A DNA stretch of 64,000 nucleotides from Cristatella mucedo (lineage: Eukaryota > Bryozoa > Phylactolaemata > Cristatellidae): positions 5,326,001-5,390,000 of the forward strand of contig WPIO01000021.1 in assembly GCA_009760855.2 (NCBI GenBank). The letters run 5' to 3'. The translations under genes were made by a program, and so were the position numbers. The notes beneath the pieces are model-generated. The model made no database searches and was not told the origin of the DNA. It worked only from the letters and a program-made list of their open reading frames with translations. Of the stretch, positions 1 to 11,343 are shown in pieces (the stretch's first letter is position 1; each line of letters opens with the position of its first letter).

Positions 1-47
1 ATTGCGAGTTCTTATTGCCAGCTCGAAGCCAACAGAGGAAAGTGCAG
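1..47 (-). CDS. PIF1: PIF1 helicase, exon 7 (partial, runs off window)
   Basis: A TTGTACAG acceptor at 48-55 is followed by a frame that takes up the two bases left by exon 6 and stays open to the window edge. Its short peptide ('SCTFLCWLRAGNKNSQ') fits the 'G.C.....L.A..N' stretch that follows 'VRxG' in PIF1. Only 15 full codons are visible, so this rests on phase and position more than on sequence. The remaining motifs (IV, V, VI) should lie beyond the left edge. Confidence 0.55.
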
Positions 48-444
48 CTGTACAAGCCTCGCTAGATCAAATGCCAGCAATCAGCATTGTGCAAAGTTCT
101 GACAAGAGTGATGCTTGTCTATGGAAGCAGGCAGTGTGCACTGTGCATGCTGAGACACAGACATCGAGGGCTCGGTGACTCGATAGCTCATGCTTAGATA
201 AGACGTGCTCATACATTTATTCTCTTTGTCTGCAGGCTTCATGAACTGTACTCATGCATTCATGCTGACCACGTTTTAGTCCAGGCTGCTCGACCCGTGG
301 TTAACAGCAGGATCCAAGCTTGCTTTGCGCACAGCGAACTCATGCACGTGCGCAGCAGCTTATGCACGAGAGAGCATGCTATGATTGCGCACACGCACAC
401 ACTCGCGTGCGCACTCTGCGCAAGCCGCTGCCGTCGGTAGTTAC

Positions 445-551
445 CTTCCTTGGCGCACGTGACTGAGCATCTGAATGAACTCCTGGTCCTTCTGTCGCTT
501 GACGCAAGTGAGCTCCATCATCGTGTGCAGACACTTCTTCCAGCAAGCAGC
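445..551 (-). CDS. PIF1: PIF1 helicase, exon 6
   Basis: 107 nt from the acceptor TTCAACCAG (phase 0) to a GTAACT donor, leaving two bases. It encodes 'AACWKKCLHTMMELTCVKRQ' and then 'KDQEFIQMLSHVRQG'. In PIF1 the segment after motif III has the pattern 'xxxW..C....xELTxVxRQxDxxFIxxLxxVRxG', and every anchor position is present. The intron upstream (552-2296) holds a decayed LINE and a LINE 3' tail. Confidence 0.85.
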
Positions 552-804
552 CTGGTTGAAGCAACAACTAATTAGCACAGGAGGATTATGCATACCTCAC
601 CATGCTCATCAGGCTCCTGCTTTTTGCAAACAATGAAATGCCCACCCAGCGCATTATGCGCATCCAGCCTTGAAAGCCTTAAAAAGCAGACATATGGTGT
701 TCCGAATGCGATGGTGAGGAGAAAAGACAAAAAAAAAGGGTCTGCCGATATAACACCTCAAACAACATATGCGCCTGCCATAGGACGAATAGAAGCTTGA
801 AAAA

Positions 805-1480
805 TTATTGATTGAAAAAATTCCGCAAAAGGTCAGGACTCTCCGTCCAACGATTGGTGTACGAGGACTACTACAGATCAAACCAATCGATCCTAGCAAA
901 GACCAAGTATAGCCTCTATAAAAGTATTGTTGAATCACAATCAATAAAAAAATACTGGTGCCTACATCAACCATCTCCTTAACTGCTCCAATGTTAGCTT
1001 CTTACCTAGCAATCCTTGTGGCGATCTTGCAGATCTCTAGCCTCTTTGTCAGCACGATAGATGAGATCAGAAAGTTCATCCTTAAGGCAACTGCATCCTC
1101 GTGCATCCTCCAACTGCATCATCTGCATCCTCATCTTCCTCAGTAACACCCCAATAGGACTATTCCCCTTCAATTCCTTGCAGCATCTCAATGCCTCCAT
1201 TCCAGCCGGCCACAGGAGGCCTCATCTTGATATCTCATCTCCCCTAGTCTAAGAAGACTACTAGCCCTTCAAATCATAGTCCTGCAGTCCTTCTTCTTGG
1301 GTGCACAGATCTACTGCTGCCATCCGTAACTATCATAACACAGATGTCCCCAGCCTCAGGTCTTGTCCCTGAACCTTTCAAAAAGGCTCTTGAAAAAGAC
1401 CACTTACTAAAATGGCTTCGCTGGAACAAGAGGAATTTAGCAACTTCCCCCGAGTCTCCAGACTGCCGTTCCAATCAAAG
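805..1480 (+). mobile_element. Decayed L2-type LINE fragment (reverse transcriptase part)
   Basis: The DNA follows the RT-domain LINE at 28.28-28.86 kb with many substitutions and gaps. Shared anchors include the 'gaggactact..gatc' and 'caaccatctcct' blocks and, near 1440, 'caacttcccccgagtctcc', matching the N-Y-R-P-V-S-L block of the RT. No reading frame survives. Confidence 0.65.
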
Positions 1481-1817
1481 CCAGTAGAACTAGTAGTGGT
1501 GACAAGCTAAGCGGCCTGGATAGAGACCAGCCTATCGAGGTTGGTTAGAAACACAAACAAATGACTAGAGTCAGAAGAGCTGGTGATAGGATAGAAAGTC
1601 TGATTAGGCAGCACCTCCGTTAGCTAAGCCAGAGCAAGACAATTAAGGAAATTAGAACTAATGATCGATTGATACGCTTCTCGATGGTGAGTCAGTGAGA
1701 AGTGATGAGCGATGGCAGGTGGAACGTTTGCGGCAGATAAGCCTTATAGAACAGATTCAGCCACCGGCTGCAAGTATCGTACTGCTCAGTCAGATAGACC
1801 TGCAAGCAGTGAGCGAA

Positions 1818-1975
1818 ATAATAATAATAATAATAACACACTTGATAGCTCCCTCAGAGAACCTAATCTCTTTCTAGGTGCTTTACATTTGCTGCAAAAG
1901 ATACACGATCGAATGGTGAGTTGTATCATATTTGATAAACAACAAGAATAACATGGTTAGGGGTGACATGCACAA
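1818..1975 (-). mobile_element. L2-type LINE 3' end fragment
   Basis: Starts with the (AAT)n microsatellite tail, then the complement of the conserved 3' hairpin (ACTTGATA..CTCAGAGAACCTAATCTCT) and the 'ggttaggggtgacatgcaca' block seen in all other 3' ends of this family. Truncated after about 160 bp. Confidence 0.75.
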
Positions 1976-2296
1976 TGATTACCCTCCCAGATTGTCGAGC
2001 CGGCTTTGCTAAATTTTAAGAATTTCCTTTTTCAAACAAAGTGAGTTTTGAAAGGGCCATCATTCCGGGCAGGAATCAAGCTAAACTCAAGGAGCAAGGC
2101 CGGCGCGACCTGGACGCAGATCCTGTGCAAAGCGCCCTCTGGTGTTGTGCATCCGGACTTTAAGGATCGGCAGCAAGAAGAGCCGATGACGTCTATTAAA
2201 CGGAGTGCACGGGCACAGGTTGGCAAGCACAGGAAATGAAACCCCTACCTAGCAGGACCAATTGCTGCCAGCTGCAGAGGACTCCGGTCCACTCAC

Positions 2297-2411
2297 CTGA
2301 AAGCAGTACACTTTCTTCGAGCCGTCCTTGGTGACTGGGGGCAGCTGAAAGAAGTCGCCACAAAGAATAAGCTGAATCCCTCCGAATGGCGAGTCCTTTT
2401 TCCGTACCAGT
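2297..2411 (-). CDS. PIF1: PIF1 helicase, exon 5 (motif III)
   Basis: 115 nt between TTACAG and GTGAGT. The first base completes the Arg codon begun in exon 4 and the exon ends in phase 0. It reads '[20 protein letters not shown]', then '[18 protein letters not shown]'. '[10 protein letters not shown]' is helicase motif III of PIF1, which couples ATP and DNA binding. The exon is too short to stand out as an ORF; it is called from motif and splice sites. Confidence 0.9.
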
Positions 2412-2917
2412 CTGTAACAAGACAGAGGCTCAATCGAGCAAATGCAGCCGAGCTCAGCTCGAGAAAAGATTTTGCCATTCGCAGCCGACGCGTCTCTTCT
2501 CTGTGCAAGCTAAGGCCCGAAGAGCTTCGAGCACTTGCCGACATGCGCCGAGGTCAGAAAAGAAACCTTGCTATCGATTATCTGACACAAAAAACGAGCG
2601 AGAACAGAATGCTGCCGACGTGCTGCAACGGCAGCTTTGCACTCGCGAGTTCAGCCGCAGGCATCCTCCCGAAGTGCAGCATCTGGCCTCCCTGTCACAG
2701 GCTTCCTTCACTTGGCCCGTCCAAAGGGACGGCCCACAAGCACATCGATCGCGGCAGTGACCGCTGCACCGCCGTGCAGCCGCACTCGGGTGCACCCTGC
2801 GAAGGAGGAGGCGCACGGCGCCAGCCGTCATAGGGCCTCGGAGCAGAAGGAGTTGCTAAGGGCGGCAGCGGCCATTACTCGAAAGCAGGTGCGCATGATT
2901 GGCCGAAAGAAGTTTAC
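2412..2917. other. PIF1 intron between exons 4 and 5
   Basis: GC-rich, open in several frames by chance. No splice-consistent exon or repeat is recognised. Confidence 0.5.
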
Positions 2918-3161
2918 CTAGCGACGGCCTCCAGTTTGTCAAAGAACCTTCCGTCCACCATGGAAACCTCGTCTACGACCAAACGGCAGCAGGCACGCCA
3001 TCGGGCTGCCGCGGCCGGTTGCATGGCCATCGACAGGCAATGCTCGAGACTGCCTGCGCCCGACCCCATGCCGGCGAAGGAGTGCAGTGTCGTGCCGTTA
3101 ACGTGACACGCAGCCACGCCGGTGCTAGCCGTGACGACGGTGCCTGCAGGTGGCAGGGAGC
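2918..3161 (-). CDS. PIF1: PIF1 helicase, exon 4 (motifs Ia and II)
   Basis: 244 nt. It starts after TTGCAG by completing the Gly codon left by exon 3 and ends 'GCTAG' before GTAAAC, leaving two bases. It encodes 'GSLPPAGTVVTASTGVAA' (motif Ia, ssDNA contact), 'GTTLHSFAG', and the Walker B box 'LVVDEVSMVDG' (DE catalytic for ATP hydrolysis), then 'FFDKLEAVAR'. All are in the order and spacing of metazoan PIF1. The open frame continues into the introns on both sides (to 3336 upstream); that part is not coding. Confidence 0.9.
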
Positions 3162-3908
3162 CTGCAACGCACCGGCAGCTACGCTGGCATCCCATTGGCT
3201 GAGAAGCAAAGGCCTGTTTACGGGAGAGGCAGCATCCAACAGGTACATTTAGAAGAGGCAAGCCAAAAACTAAGGAAATGATCTGCTGGCACGGAATCCG
3301 ATATAATAATAGCAATAAACAACTTTTATATAGCACTTTAACAAAACTAAATCATTATCGTCATATGAGCACTCTATCTGTGCTTAAAAGCAAGCGTATC
3401 GATAAGGTTGATTACAGCAGGCACGATTTTAGCACCCACGTGCTAAAGACAATGCACACAGACGGAGAGAAGACTGGGGGGAGGGAACAGATATGGCATC
3501 GAATCGTCGGCATAGGCAGTGCAAACCGAAGCAGAGGTCATGCAAGATTCGAGCACTCAATGCCCGATGGCAAGCACAGACTGTCTCAGATTCGTTTGCT
3601 ACAATATGTCTGCTAGTGTCTCATCAGCATAGCTAGCCAGATGCAAGCACGAGAACCGAAACTTGTTAGTCCTTGCTAAGAAGCTTTGGAAATTAATGAC
3701 TCTACAACTCCATGTCAACTCACTGACATGCGAAAGTTGGAGCGTGTTCAATAGCTTTTGCTGATGGCAAGCAACGAGAGCAACAAGAAAGGCCAAAAAG
3801 GATGCCGCAAAGAGCACGCCAAAGGAAGGATGCCGGAAAGAGCACTTGGGACGGAGCTACCGGGATGAAGCTACCGGGGCGGAGCACGCCACAAAGCTAA
3901 CGACACAC
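3162..3908. other. PIF1 intron between exons 3 and 4
   Basis: I see only a short (ATA)n-like patch near 3300 and otherwise unique sequence. No extra coding motif is recognised. Confidence 0.5.
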
Positions 3909-4077
3909 CTATGATGCGGCGCAGTAGGAACGTCTTCCCTGTACCGGCTGCTCCCGTGAAGAATACATTTTTGCCTCGATTCACGGCGTCGAGCACCGAC
4001 ATCTGCTCCGCAGTGAGGGCCGACAGCTGAGAGTGCAGACTCAGCATGCGCTTGGCAGGCGGAGGCATCGTGCCACG
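3909..4077 (-). CDS. PIF1: PIF1 helicase, exon 3 (motif I, Walker A)
   Basis: 169 nt, starting in phase 0 after TTGCAG and ending one base into a codon before GTGTGT. It carries 'LTAEQMSVLDAVNRGKNVFF' followed directly by the Walker A loop GAAGTGKT, which binds ATP phosphate, and then 'FLLRRIIG'. This order, a Q-like region (xLxxEQxxVLxAV), FFTG, Walker A and LLKRI, is diagnostic of the PIF1/RRM3 subfamily of SF1B helicases. The split glycine codon is completed by the next exon. Confidence 0.9.
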
Positions 4078-4621
4078 CTGCAAGCAGAGCGCTCAGTATT
4101 GCAGCCGGGGGCGCAGGCGCTAGCCGTGGCACTTCGCCGGCCGCTGCACCGTCAGCGCTTGGCCGCGAGATGCGCACACAAAGCGATGTGTGCACAGTGT
4201 GAGCGGCGGTCGTGCGCCATGACCTGCATCTTACATGGCTGCGCGCTGGTAGAGAGCCAGCTGTCTCGAAAAGAATCGCCCACTAAGACTAAAACACTTG
4301 CTGCTGCTCGCGCAAAGGTGCTGCCAAGACTTTGGCATAGGGGAGATGCTCTACCTCAAACTTGACCTCTAAATTGATCTCAAACTCGACCTCAAACTTC
4401 TTCACACTCATACTATTCTTTTGGAACTCACTTCATGGCACCTTCTCAAAAATAAGAGGTCCGACTAAGCCTTAACGTGCAAGACTACGGTTGTGTCTCT
4501 GCATGATGCTGCTAGAGGCACAACCAGCGGCTGCCGGTAGCGGCCACACCGATTCTGTTGCCACTACCGCCAGGTGTCGCTGCTGAGGGCCCGTGGGTCC
4601 ACTCAGAAGGCGAGCACTCAC

Positions 4622-4975
4622 CGCTCCAGGATGCACGCAGTTCTCCTTGTCCTCTCCACTAGATGAACCTGCTGCCGCTGTCGATGCTCTGCACTGCGCC
4701 TTACCGCTCGGCGGCGTTGCCAGCGAGGCACCAGCCAGAGGCTGCCGGCCATTGCTTTCCTGCAGGGCGCTCACATCTTGGCACGTGACAGGGCTGATCT
4801 CGTCGAACGTGCGGCGCACTCCGCAGGCGAGCCTCGCCCTGCTGCTGACGTCGCCAAGCGGATGCTTGGCAGACGAGTCAGGCCTTGCTTTCGCGTCCTT
4901 TGCCGACTTTACAGCTAGCGTGCGAACGAAGAGAATAAGTCTATCTGGAGCGGCGTTCGACAGAAGCAATGTCAC
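4622..4975 (-). CDS. PIF1: PIF1 helicase, exon 2 (end of PINT region and linker)
   Basis: 118 codons, phase 0 at both ends, between an acceptor (TTCATTGCAG) and a GTGAGT donor. It starts with the conserved block 'LLLSNAAPDRLILFVRTL', typical of the end of the PIF1 N-terminal domain. The rest is a low-complexity Ser/Ala/Lys-rich linker, including 'FDEISPV', that leads to the helicase core. The open frame runs on to 4472, but the strong in-phase GTGAGT donor at 4616-4621 fits the next exon and is preferred. The upstream part of the frame (to 5053) reads through an intron and is not coding. Confidence 0.8.
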
Positions 4976-5029
4976 CTGCAATGAATGGAGAATCAAATGC
5001 TCGGCTGTACAGTCAGCAGGATTAAAAAG

Positions 5030-5175
5030 TGCCCAACATCCCAAAGGCGACACCGAAGCGAGAGAAAGAAATAAAGAAGACTACGGCCTGCTGCCCCGTC
5101 ATCAGGAGTTGAACCGACGACCTCAAAAACCAGAGATGCGAGAGTCGTGCCAACTCCTCACCCATCTCCGCCGTC
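5030..5175 (-). repeat. tRNA-like SINE remnant
   Basis: On the minus strand, around 5100-5130, 'GTCGTCGGTTCAACTCC' resembles a polymerase III B box (GGTTCAANYCC). Upstream it has a weak A-box-like stretch. Only one such copy is seen, so family membership is uncertain. Confidence 0.35.
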
Positions 5176-5271
5176 AAATCACACGAGCGAGTCTGTGTGC
5201 GAGCACGTGTGTGCGCACGCGTGTGCGTGCATGCTTCCCATCTCGCTGCTTGCCCAGGCAAAGGCTCCCTA

Positions 5272-5303
5272 CCACTGGCACTGGCACTGGCACTGGCACT
5301 GGC
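5272..5303 (+). repeat. TGGCAC hexanucleotide tandem repeat
   Basis: About five uninterrupted copies of a 6-bp unit (CACTGG) in PIF1 intron 1. Confidence 0.9.
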
Positions 5304-5807
5304 TGAGGCTCAGGCGACCGTGGTGTAAATTACGAAGAGAGCGTGTGAGGCCCACGTACTGTGCCAGCATTGGGCCACAAACACTCTCTTTGGGCGATGC
5401 ACATTTCGGGCGATGCGAATTCGCTCTCTTCGGGTGGCACATTTACATCGGCTGCGACGGTGAATCTTTTCCTAGCGCAGAGTGCTGTCGAAGCCAGCGG
5501 GTCTGTGCCAGGCTAAATATTTTGATAAATTGCCCACGCGGCCCCTCGACGGTGGACACAGTCGGCTGGCTGGGAGGGGGAAGGAGGAGGCAGCAGCAGC
5601 AGTGCTGCGTCACAGGCGCCATTTTTTTTACTACTGAAATGAGAAATCGAGCATGCCCCGTAGGAGAGCATTGAAACCGGCACTCGCCATGGAGTGAAGG
5701 ATGGTGGCAGCCCCCCAGGCACTCGGTGGGGGGAGGTGTTTCTTTCGTCACGTTTCTGGCTGCAATGCAGCTCTCTCCCCATGAGAGCGAGGGCTGAAAT
5801 GTCAGCC

Positions 5808-5990
5808 TGGTGAGCCGTGATGGCTCACTAGGTAAAGTGGCTGCTTTTCACGACCTCGGTCCAGAGGTCGTCGATTTGAATCGCATGGTGGGCGACCCTT
5901 TATCACCTCTGCAAGCGGTGGTGATAGCCGTAAAGGCTCTTCTGTCACTATAAAAAATGCTGTTGAATCATCTAGTCTTTTTTTCATGGT
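5808..5990 (+). repeat. SINE-B copy (tRNA-derived)
   Basis: A-box-like 'TGGCTCACTAGGTAAAGTGG', then B-box-like 'GGTCGTCGATTTGAATCGC', and a 3' part ending 'CTATAAAAAATGCTGTTGAATC' before a T-run. The same 3' part recurs at 17.6, 56.9 and 63.5 kb. Confidence 0.65.
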
Positions 5991-6924
5991 TCAGGCGCGG
6001 ACCATTCTGGAGGATGAAAGTCCATGCAAAGTATTTTGGCTTAGAGAGGCGGTTTCGGCCGGCGACTTGTGCGTCAGTCATACTACCCACTGCCACGGTC
6101 ACACAATTGTTTGCATTCTTGAGAATAAAGTACTGGAAAGTGAAAGAGAGATTCGGGAATGCCTAACGTCACTGAGAGACGACCGCACAAATAATAGATC
6201 TTCGACGATAACCAGTTAACCAAGCAGCCACAGCCAAGTCCACGTTCGGTCGAAGAGACCGGAGCTGGTCGCGCTAAAACCGGGCGCTGACCAAAAACAT
6301 AACGGTATCAAATCTGGGTTTTTGTGCCAGACGGAGAGGGCAGTGCTTCTTCCTCAAGCATTGCAACTTCTTGTCGCTAGATCCTGCAATCATTGAAATG
6401 CCACCCCCAGAAGTAGATCGTAAATATCGATGAACTGAACCCGTGCAGCACGGAAACGGGAAATATAATAATATAACGAGCAATATAAATATGAGTCTTA
6501 AACCCACCAGCTCTGTTGAGTTCCACCTGCCTAAACGGATATGTGCCTGCATTTTCTTGAGATGGCATCAAGAGGTGGCCAGCATCGAGCTGAGACATTT
6601 TGCTACGTCTGTGGCCAATTTATAGAGGCAAGAGCAAGAGCAGGGAAAATTTCAGAAGCATCTCTTCACGAACCGTCTCTTCCTCTGGCATACTGATTAC
6701 AAGAACATCCCGACCTGCGCAACGCTTGAGGTATGATGAGTTACGCTGGGAGGTCATGGGAACCATTAAACTAACGGGAGCATTGCTGATCGGTCTCTCT
6801 GCTATCTTAGCTTTGTGACAGCCGTGACATCATGTGCACTACGACAGGAGGTACTGGCTAAGGCGACCAAGTTTTCTATGCCAGCAGCCAATTCAAATGT
6901 TAGCCACTACTAGATCCCTTAAGG

Positions 6925-7103
6925 CAGTGGCCCTCAACATTCCTAATACCGTGACCCTTTAATATAGTTTCCCATGTTTGTGGCGACCCACAACCATATA
7001 ATTAGTGTGTGCAAAATGTGGAAATACGTGTTTTCCGATGGTCTTAGGTGACCCCCGTGAAAGAGTCGTTCAAGTCCCAAAGGTGAACGACCCACAGGCT
7101 CTG
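6925..7103 (+). mobile_element. SPIN-like non-autonomous hAT element (3' end eroded)
   Basis: Begins CAGTGGCCCTCAACATTCC, a recognisable variant of the SPIN/URR1-type hAT terminus (CAGYGGTTCTCAACCTTCC as I recall it). It continues with the characteristic internal blocks 'GACCCTTTAATA', 'TTTTCCGATGGTCTTAGG' and 'GACCCACAGG'. The last bases of the right terminal repeat are missing or diverged. It has no coding capacity. Such elements are moved by hAT transposases, which make 8-bp target duplications; none is clear here. The match is from memory and needs an alignment. Confidence 0.75.
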
Positions 7104-7319
7104 CATTAAGGTGTCGAGTACAATGAATTCCCTGACAGGCTCACTCGAAAGGAGAAAGTGGCTTTTTGAAGTCTCGACGCAGAGGTTCGGGGCTTCCTGC
7201 ACAATCACAAAGCAGAATTCTATATAGAGTAGGTAGCGGAATTCTATAGAGCAGATGCAGGCTATGGTGATGAACGACGGCCGTAAGAAATACATCGATG
7301 TCCACATCCTTTATGCCTA

Positions 7320-9811
7320 TAATAATAATAATATTAATTCACTTGATAAAGCGCCCTCAGAGAACTTAATCTCTCCCTAGGCGCTATACATTTGCTGTAA
7401 AGTGAAATGCTATTGAATGCTAAGTAAAATCATGCTTGAAAAACAAACGAAATGAATAATATGGTTAGGGGTGACATGCACAGGGTCAGCATGCAAATGT
7501 GGTTAGTGGCAGCATGCACAGTGTCAGCACGCATAAGCACATCAAAGACGAATCACAGGGACCCACTAAAATGCTGTCCTAAATAGGTGTGTTTTTAGGT
7601 TCCTTTTAAATGTGGTCAGGTCAGGGGATGTTTTGACGCAGGTCGGGAGGGAGTTCAAGGCTTTGGGAGCATATGAACTAAATGCACGGTCTCCAAAGGA
7701 TTTAAGGTTTGTATGAGGTATTTCTAGACTGTTGGATTCCGAAAAGCGGGTGGTACGATGCTTGGCCTGATGGGGTAGTATATCTGACAGATAGGCTGGA
7801 GCCATAGAATGAGGGGACCTAAAAGTGAGCGACAAAACCTTGAAGTCAATCCGTTGCTTGACTGGTAGCCAGTGCAGGTCGGCGAGAAGTGGAGTAATGT
7901 GGCAACTGCGACGATCACGACAGACAAGCCTAGCTGCAGAGTTTTGCACAAGCTGCAATCGCCTGATCGCACATGCTGGTAGGCCAGTAAGCAGTGAGTT
8001 GCAGAAGTCAAGACGGGATGTCACGAATGCATGAACTAACTTGGACGTGGTATCTTTATCTAAACAAGCCCGAATTTTAGCAATGTTATGAAGCTGAAAA
8101 TAGGCAGATTTGACTGTGGAGCTGATATGGTCGTCTAACGAAAGGTCGCTTTGGAATATGACACCTAGATTCCGAGCTGATTCGACAGGAGATATGCTGG
8201 CAGAGCCAATTTTGAGAGTCAGCCTTTCCAATCTCTGGATCACACTGGGTTTGCCCATAACTGCTAAGTTAGTTTTATCATCGTTTAGTTTTAGAAAATT
8301 TGCTGCCATCTATGTGCGGATGTCATCGATGCATGCAGCTAGTGAGTTGAGAGAATTTGAGGTGCTCGAAGGCTGGGAGGGATCAAAGCAAAGGTATAAC
8401 TGAGTGTCATCCGCATAGAAGTGAAAGCCTAGATTGTGCTTGGCAATCACATCAGTAAGAGGCAGAGTATAAACCGTGAAAAGAACCGGACCTAGCACGG
8501 AGCCCTGAGGTACTCCATATTTTAGAGGTACTTCAGATGATCTTTGTCCATTCACGTCAATACTCTGGAGTCTCCCACTGAGATAGGACCTGAACCACTG
8601 CAGAGCAGTGCCAGTGATGCCCAGGCGAGATGAGAGGCGCTCTAGAAGAACTTTGTGATCGATGGTATCAAAAGCTGCCAAAAGATCGAGCAAAACAAGA
8701 AGAGACACTCTACCCATGTCTGCATTCCTAAGTAGGTCGTTGTATACCCGAAGCAATGCTGACTCTGTGGAGTGATTAGCTCTAAAGCCAAACTGGAACT
8801 TACTAGCAAGGTGTGAGGTTTCGATATATGAGTTCAGCTGGTCTGCCACGACCCGTTCGAGTGTCTTTGATAGGAATGGTAGAAGGGAAACTGGGCGGTA
8901 GTTGCACAAGTTCTCTTGGTCAAGTGTAGCTTTCTTGAGAAGTGGCCTAACTACAGCTTTTTTGAAAGGTACTGGGACATGACCTGAGGCTAATGACATA
9001 TTAATTATGTTAGTTATGCATGGCAGCAGCAGATCAATGCAACGTAGGAGCAGGACAGTGGGAATAGGGTCCAGAGTACCCTTTGTCTTGTTTGATTGCG
9101 ATACGAACTTTAGGACTAGATCACTAGTAACCTGCTTAAATGTAGACATTGAGGTGCAGCCAGGAACCGAGGAACAGCATTCTAGTGGGGAGGTTGTCAT
9201 CGCAGGGATGGATTCCCTGATCTTGTCTATCTTCTGCACAAAGAATCGAGAGAAGCGATCGGCTAGATCATCATTAGGATCATCAGGTAAGGAGCTAATC
9301 TGGGAACGGTTGAGGAGATGGTTTATTGTCGACATCAGCATTTTTGGATTGTGCATCTGTGATTCAACAATGTTTTTATAAAAACTAGACTTAGCCTTTG
9401 CTAGGATCGATTGGTACAACCTACAGTAGTCTTCATATGCCTGTCGATGGACAGTTAGTCCGGATCTTTTGTACGCTTTTTTAAGCTTTCGTTTAGTAGA
9501 CTTGGCTAGTTTAATGTCTGTGGTAAACCATAGGCCGTCTGGGCGGGTGCGCACAGTGCGCTTTGCCAGAGGTGCAAACTCGTCTAGCGTGTCAGCTAGT
9601 GTCGTGTTGAAGCTATCTACCAATGATGACAGATCGGAGGGAGAATTGAGCAGCAGAGGTGAAGCAGATATTCTCGCACGGACAGCATCGATGTCAAGGG
9701 TCTTGAGGTTTCGCGATTCACAGGTTATTGAAGAGGAGGATGTGGGCACACACTGTAGATTGAATGAGATCTGCATGTGGTCAGATAAGCATGATTTGGT
9801 AATAATTGGCT
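7320..9811 (-). mobile_element. L2-type (CR1/L2 superclade) LINE, copy A, 5'-truncated
   Basis: A 2.5-kb non-LTR retrotransposon in the same orientation as PIF1. On the minus strand it has the C-terminal edge of the endonuclease, the whole reverse transcriptase, a 3' UTR and an (ATT)n-type tail. It is colinear with copy B at 27.7-30.4 kb until about 9811, where homology stops abruptly, as expected for target-primed 5' truncation. No target duplication was identified. Confidence 0.9.
7566..9776 (-). pseudogene. LINE copy A reverse transcriptase ORF (one nonsense codon)
   Basis: Encodes the RT that copies LINE RNA into DNA at a nicked target. In order it has 'NYRPVSLLPFLSKTLE' (RT motif 2), 'FRANHSTESALLRV', 'LLDLLAAFDTIDH' (motif A, catalytic Asp), 'YGVPQGSVLGPVLF' (motif B), 'FHFYADDTQLYL' (motif C, the DD pair), the thumb, and the C-terminal 'F K R N L K T H L F' end. 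These are hallmarks of the L2/CR1 group. The frame is continuous for about 735 codons apart from one TAG near 8307-8312, where copy B has TGG (Trp). It was probably active recently in evolutionary terms. Confidence 0.9.
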
Positions 9812-10170
9812 ATCTCGATAAATCCTAAAAGAACGCAGTCTTACTCAGAGCAGCAAGGCGAGCATTTCTACCACAATTTACTGGACTTTAAACACGCTGC
9901 CAAGAACAGTATAACGAGAAAAGTGTAACTAAAAATGTTATGGGAAACTAAACCTGGGGGGCTGACTTGAGACAGTGATTTAAGCATTATTGCAATTCTC
10001 AAAATACAAACCACTGTGGTAATTTTGTAGGACTTTGGTATAAAAACCGTTAATCATTCGTTTGCTTTCTAAATAAATGGCAACAAAAGAGGCAAATTGT
10101 TCGGCTCTCTGATTGGTAAGCTTCAAATTTATTACTATTCTGGATCCCAAAACAAAGTTTGTGGAGAATA

Positions 10171-10342
10171 CAGTCGACTCCTGTATAAGAATATCAGATA
10201 TAGGAATACTCCTCTTATTAGAAAAGCAGTTCCGTGTCACAGATTTACTCTAGCTATAGTCTCACTCCGCATATGGGAATACTCCACCGATAAGAATGGC
10301 CATTTGCCGGCCTGAGCATATGCTTACAAGCGGAGTCGACTG
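10171..10342. mobile_element. pogo/Tigger-like MITE
   Basis: 172 bp bounded by perfect 11-bp inverted repeats CAGTCGACTCC...GGAGTCGACTG, flanked on both sides by TA, the target duplication of Tc1/mariner-pogo elements. The next bases outside the core repeats are also partly complementary. It has no ORF, so it would depend on a transposase elsewhere. Confidence 0.75.
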
Positions 10343-11084
10343 TATATCCTTGAGGATGTAATCGCCAAGCACAATAAAAATTTTTGCTAAAAACAAGTAC
10401 CTGCTTTGAATGCCACCCAACAAAGATTAACTGGTCGCCAAAATGTTCGATAGGCTTGTTGATCAACACAAATTCGACGCATGATTATGCAATCTATGAA
10501 GAGAGTTGACGACGACAATGATTGTAAAGGAGTTTCCATCAAATTTCAAGCCTGTGATATAAACGAGGAAGATAGAGAGGGTATCAGCACTATTCCTGGC
10601 GTACAGGATAGTGATAGGGACATGAGTGATTATTACGAGTCTTGATATTGTTCAGTTCATTCAGTTTTAGAATAGAAATATTCTTTCCAAAACATGGGTT
10701 CAAAATTTTTGGGGGCTTATACATCGGGGCGGGTAGGGGCTTATACAAGGTAAATTACACATTTTGAATACCTTAGGATCAATGCACAGCAGCCGGCATT
10801 AAATACAAATCTCGGCAGGAACACCTACGGACTACAATGAGGTATTCTCGTACTGTCAAACATACGAAAGGCAGTAGCAAGACATGCAAGGCATCATAAC
10901 AGTGAGTATCACAGGTGGTAGCTAGTAAAGAGAAACCAACAGTAGCTGCCTGCAGCTTGCCATAAGTCATCAGCTAAACTTTTTGTAGATTTTGTAGCCA
11001 CACAAACAATCCATCTAAACAAAAGTTACAAGATTAATCTGCTTGAGCAGTGTGCACACACTAATTCTGGCAAGGCGGTCCAGA

Positions 11085-11343
11085 TCTTGAGCAAAGTGGA
11101 CTAGGACAGCATTTAGTGGGTCCCTGTGATTCGTCCTTGATGTGCTTATGCGTGCTGACACTGTGCATGCTGCCACAAACCACATTTGCATGCTGACCCT
11201 GTGCATGTCACCCCTAACCATATTATTCATTTCGTTTGTTTTTCAAGCATGATTTTACTTACCATTCAATTGCATTTCACTTTGTAGCAGGTGTAAAGCG
11301 CCTAGAGAGAGATTGAGTTCTCTGAGGGTGCTTTATCAAGTGA

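Larger units (their letters stand above)
552..2296. other. PIF1 intron between exons 5 and 6
   Basis: No exon is visible here. It holds a decayed plus-strand LINE fragment (about 805-1480), a minus-strand LINE 3' end (1818-1975) with an (AAT)n tail at 1819-1836, and otherwise unremarkable unique DNA. Confidence 0.6.

Noticed and set aside
5147..5674. 175-codon plus-strand ORF
   Set aside because: Runs through the TGGCAC repeat and PIF1 intron 1; no motif.
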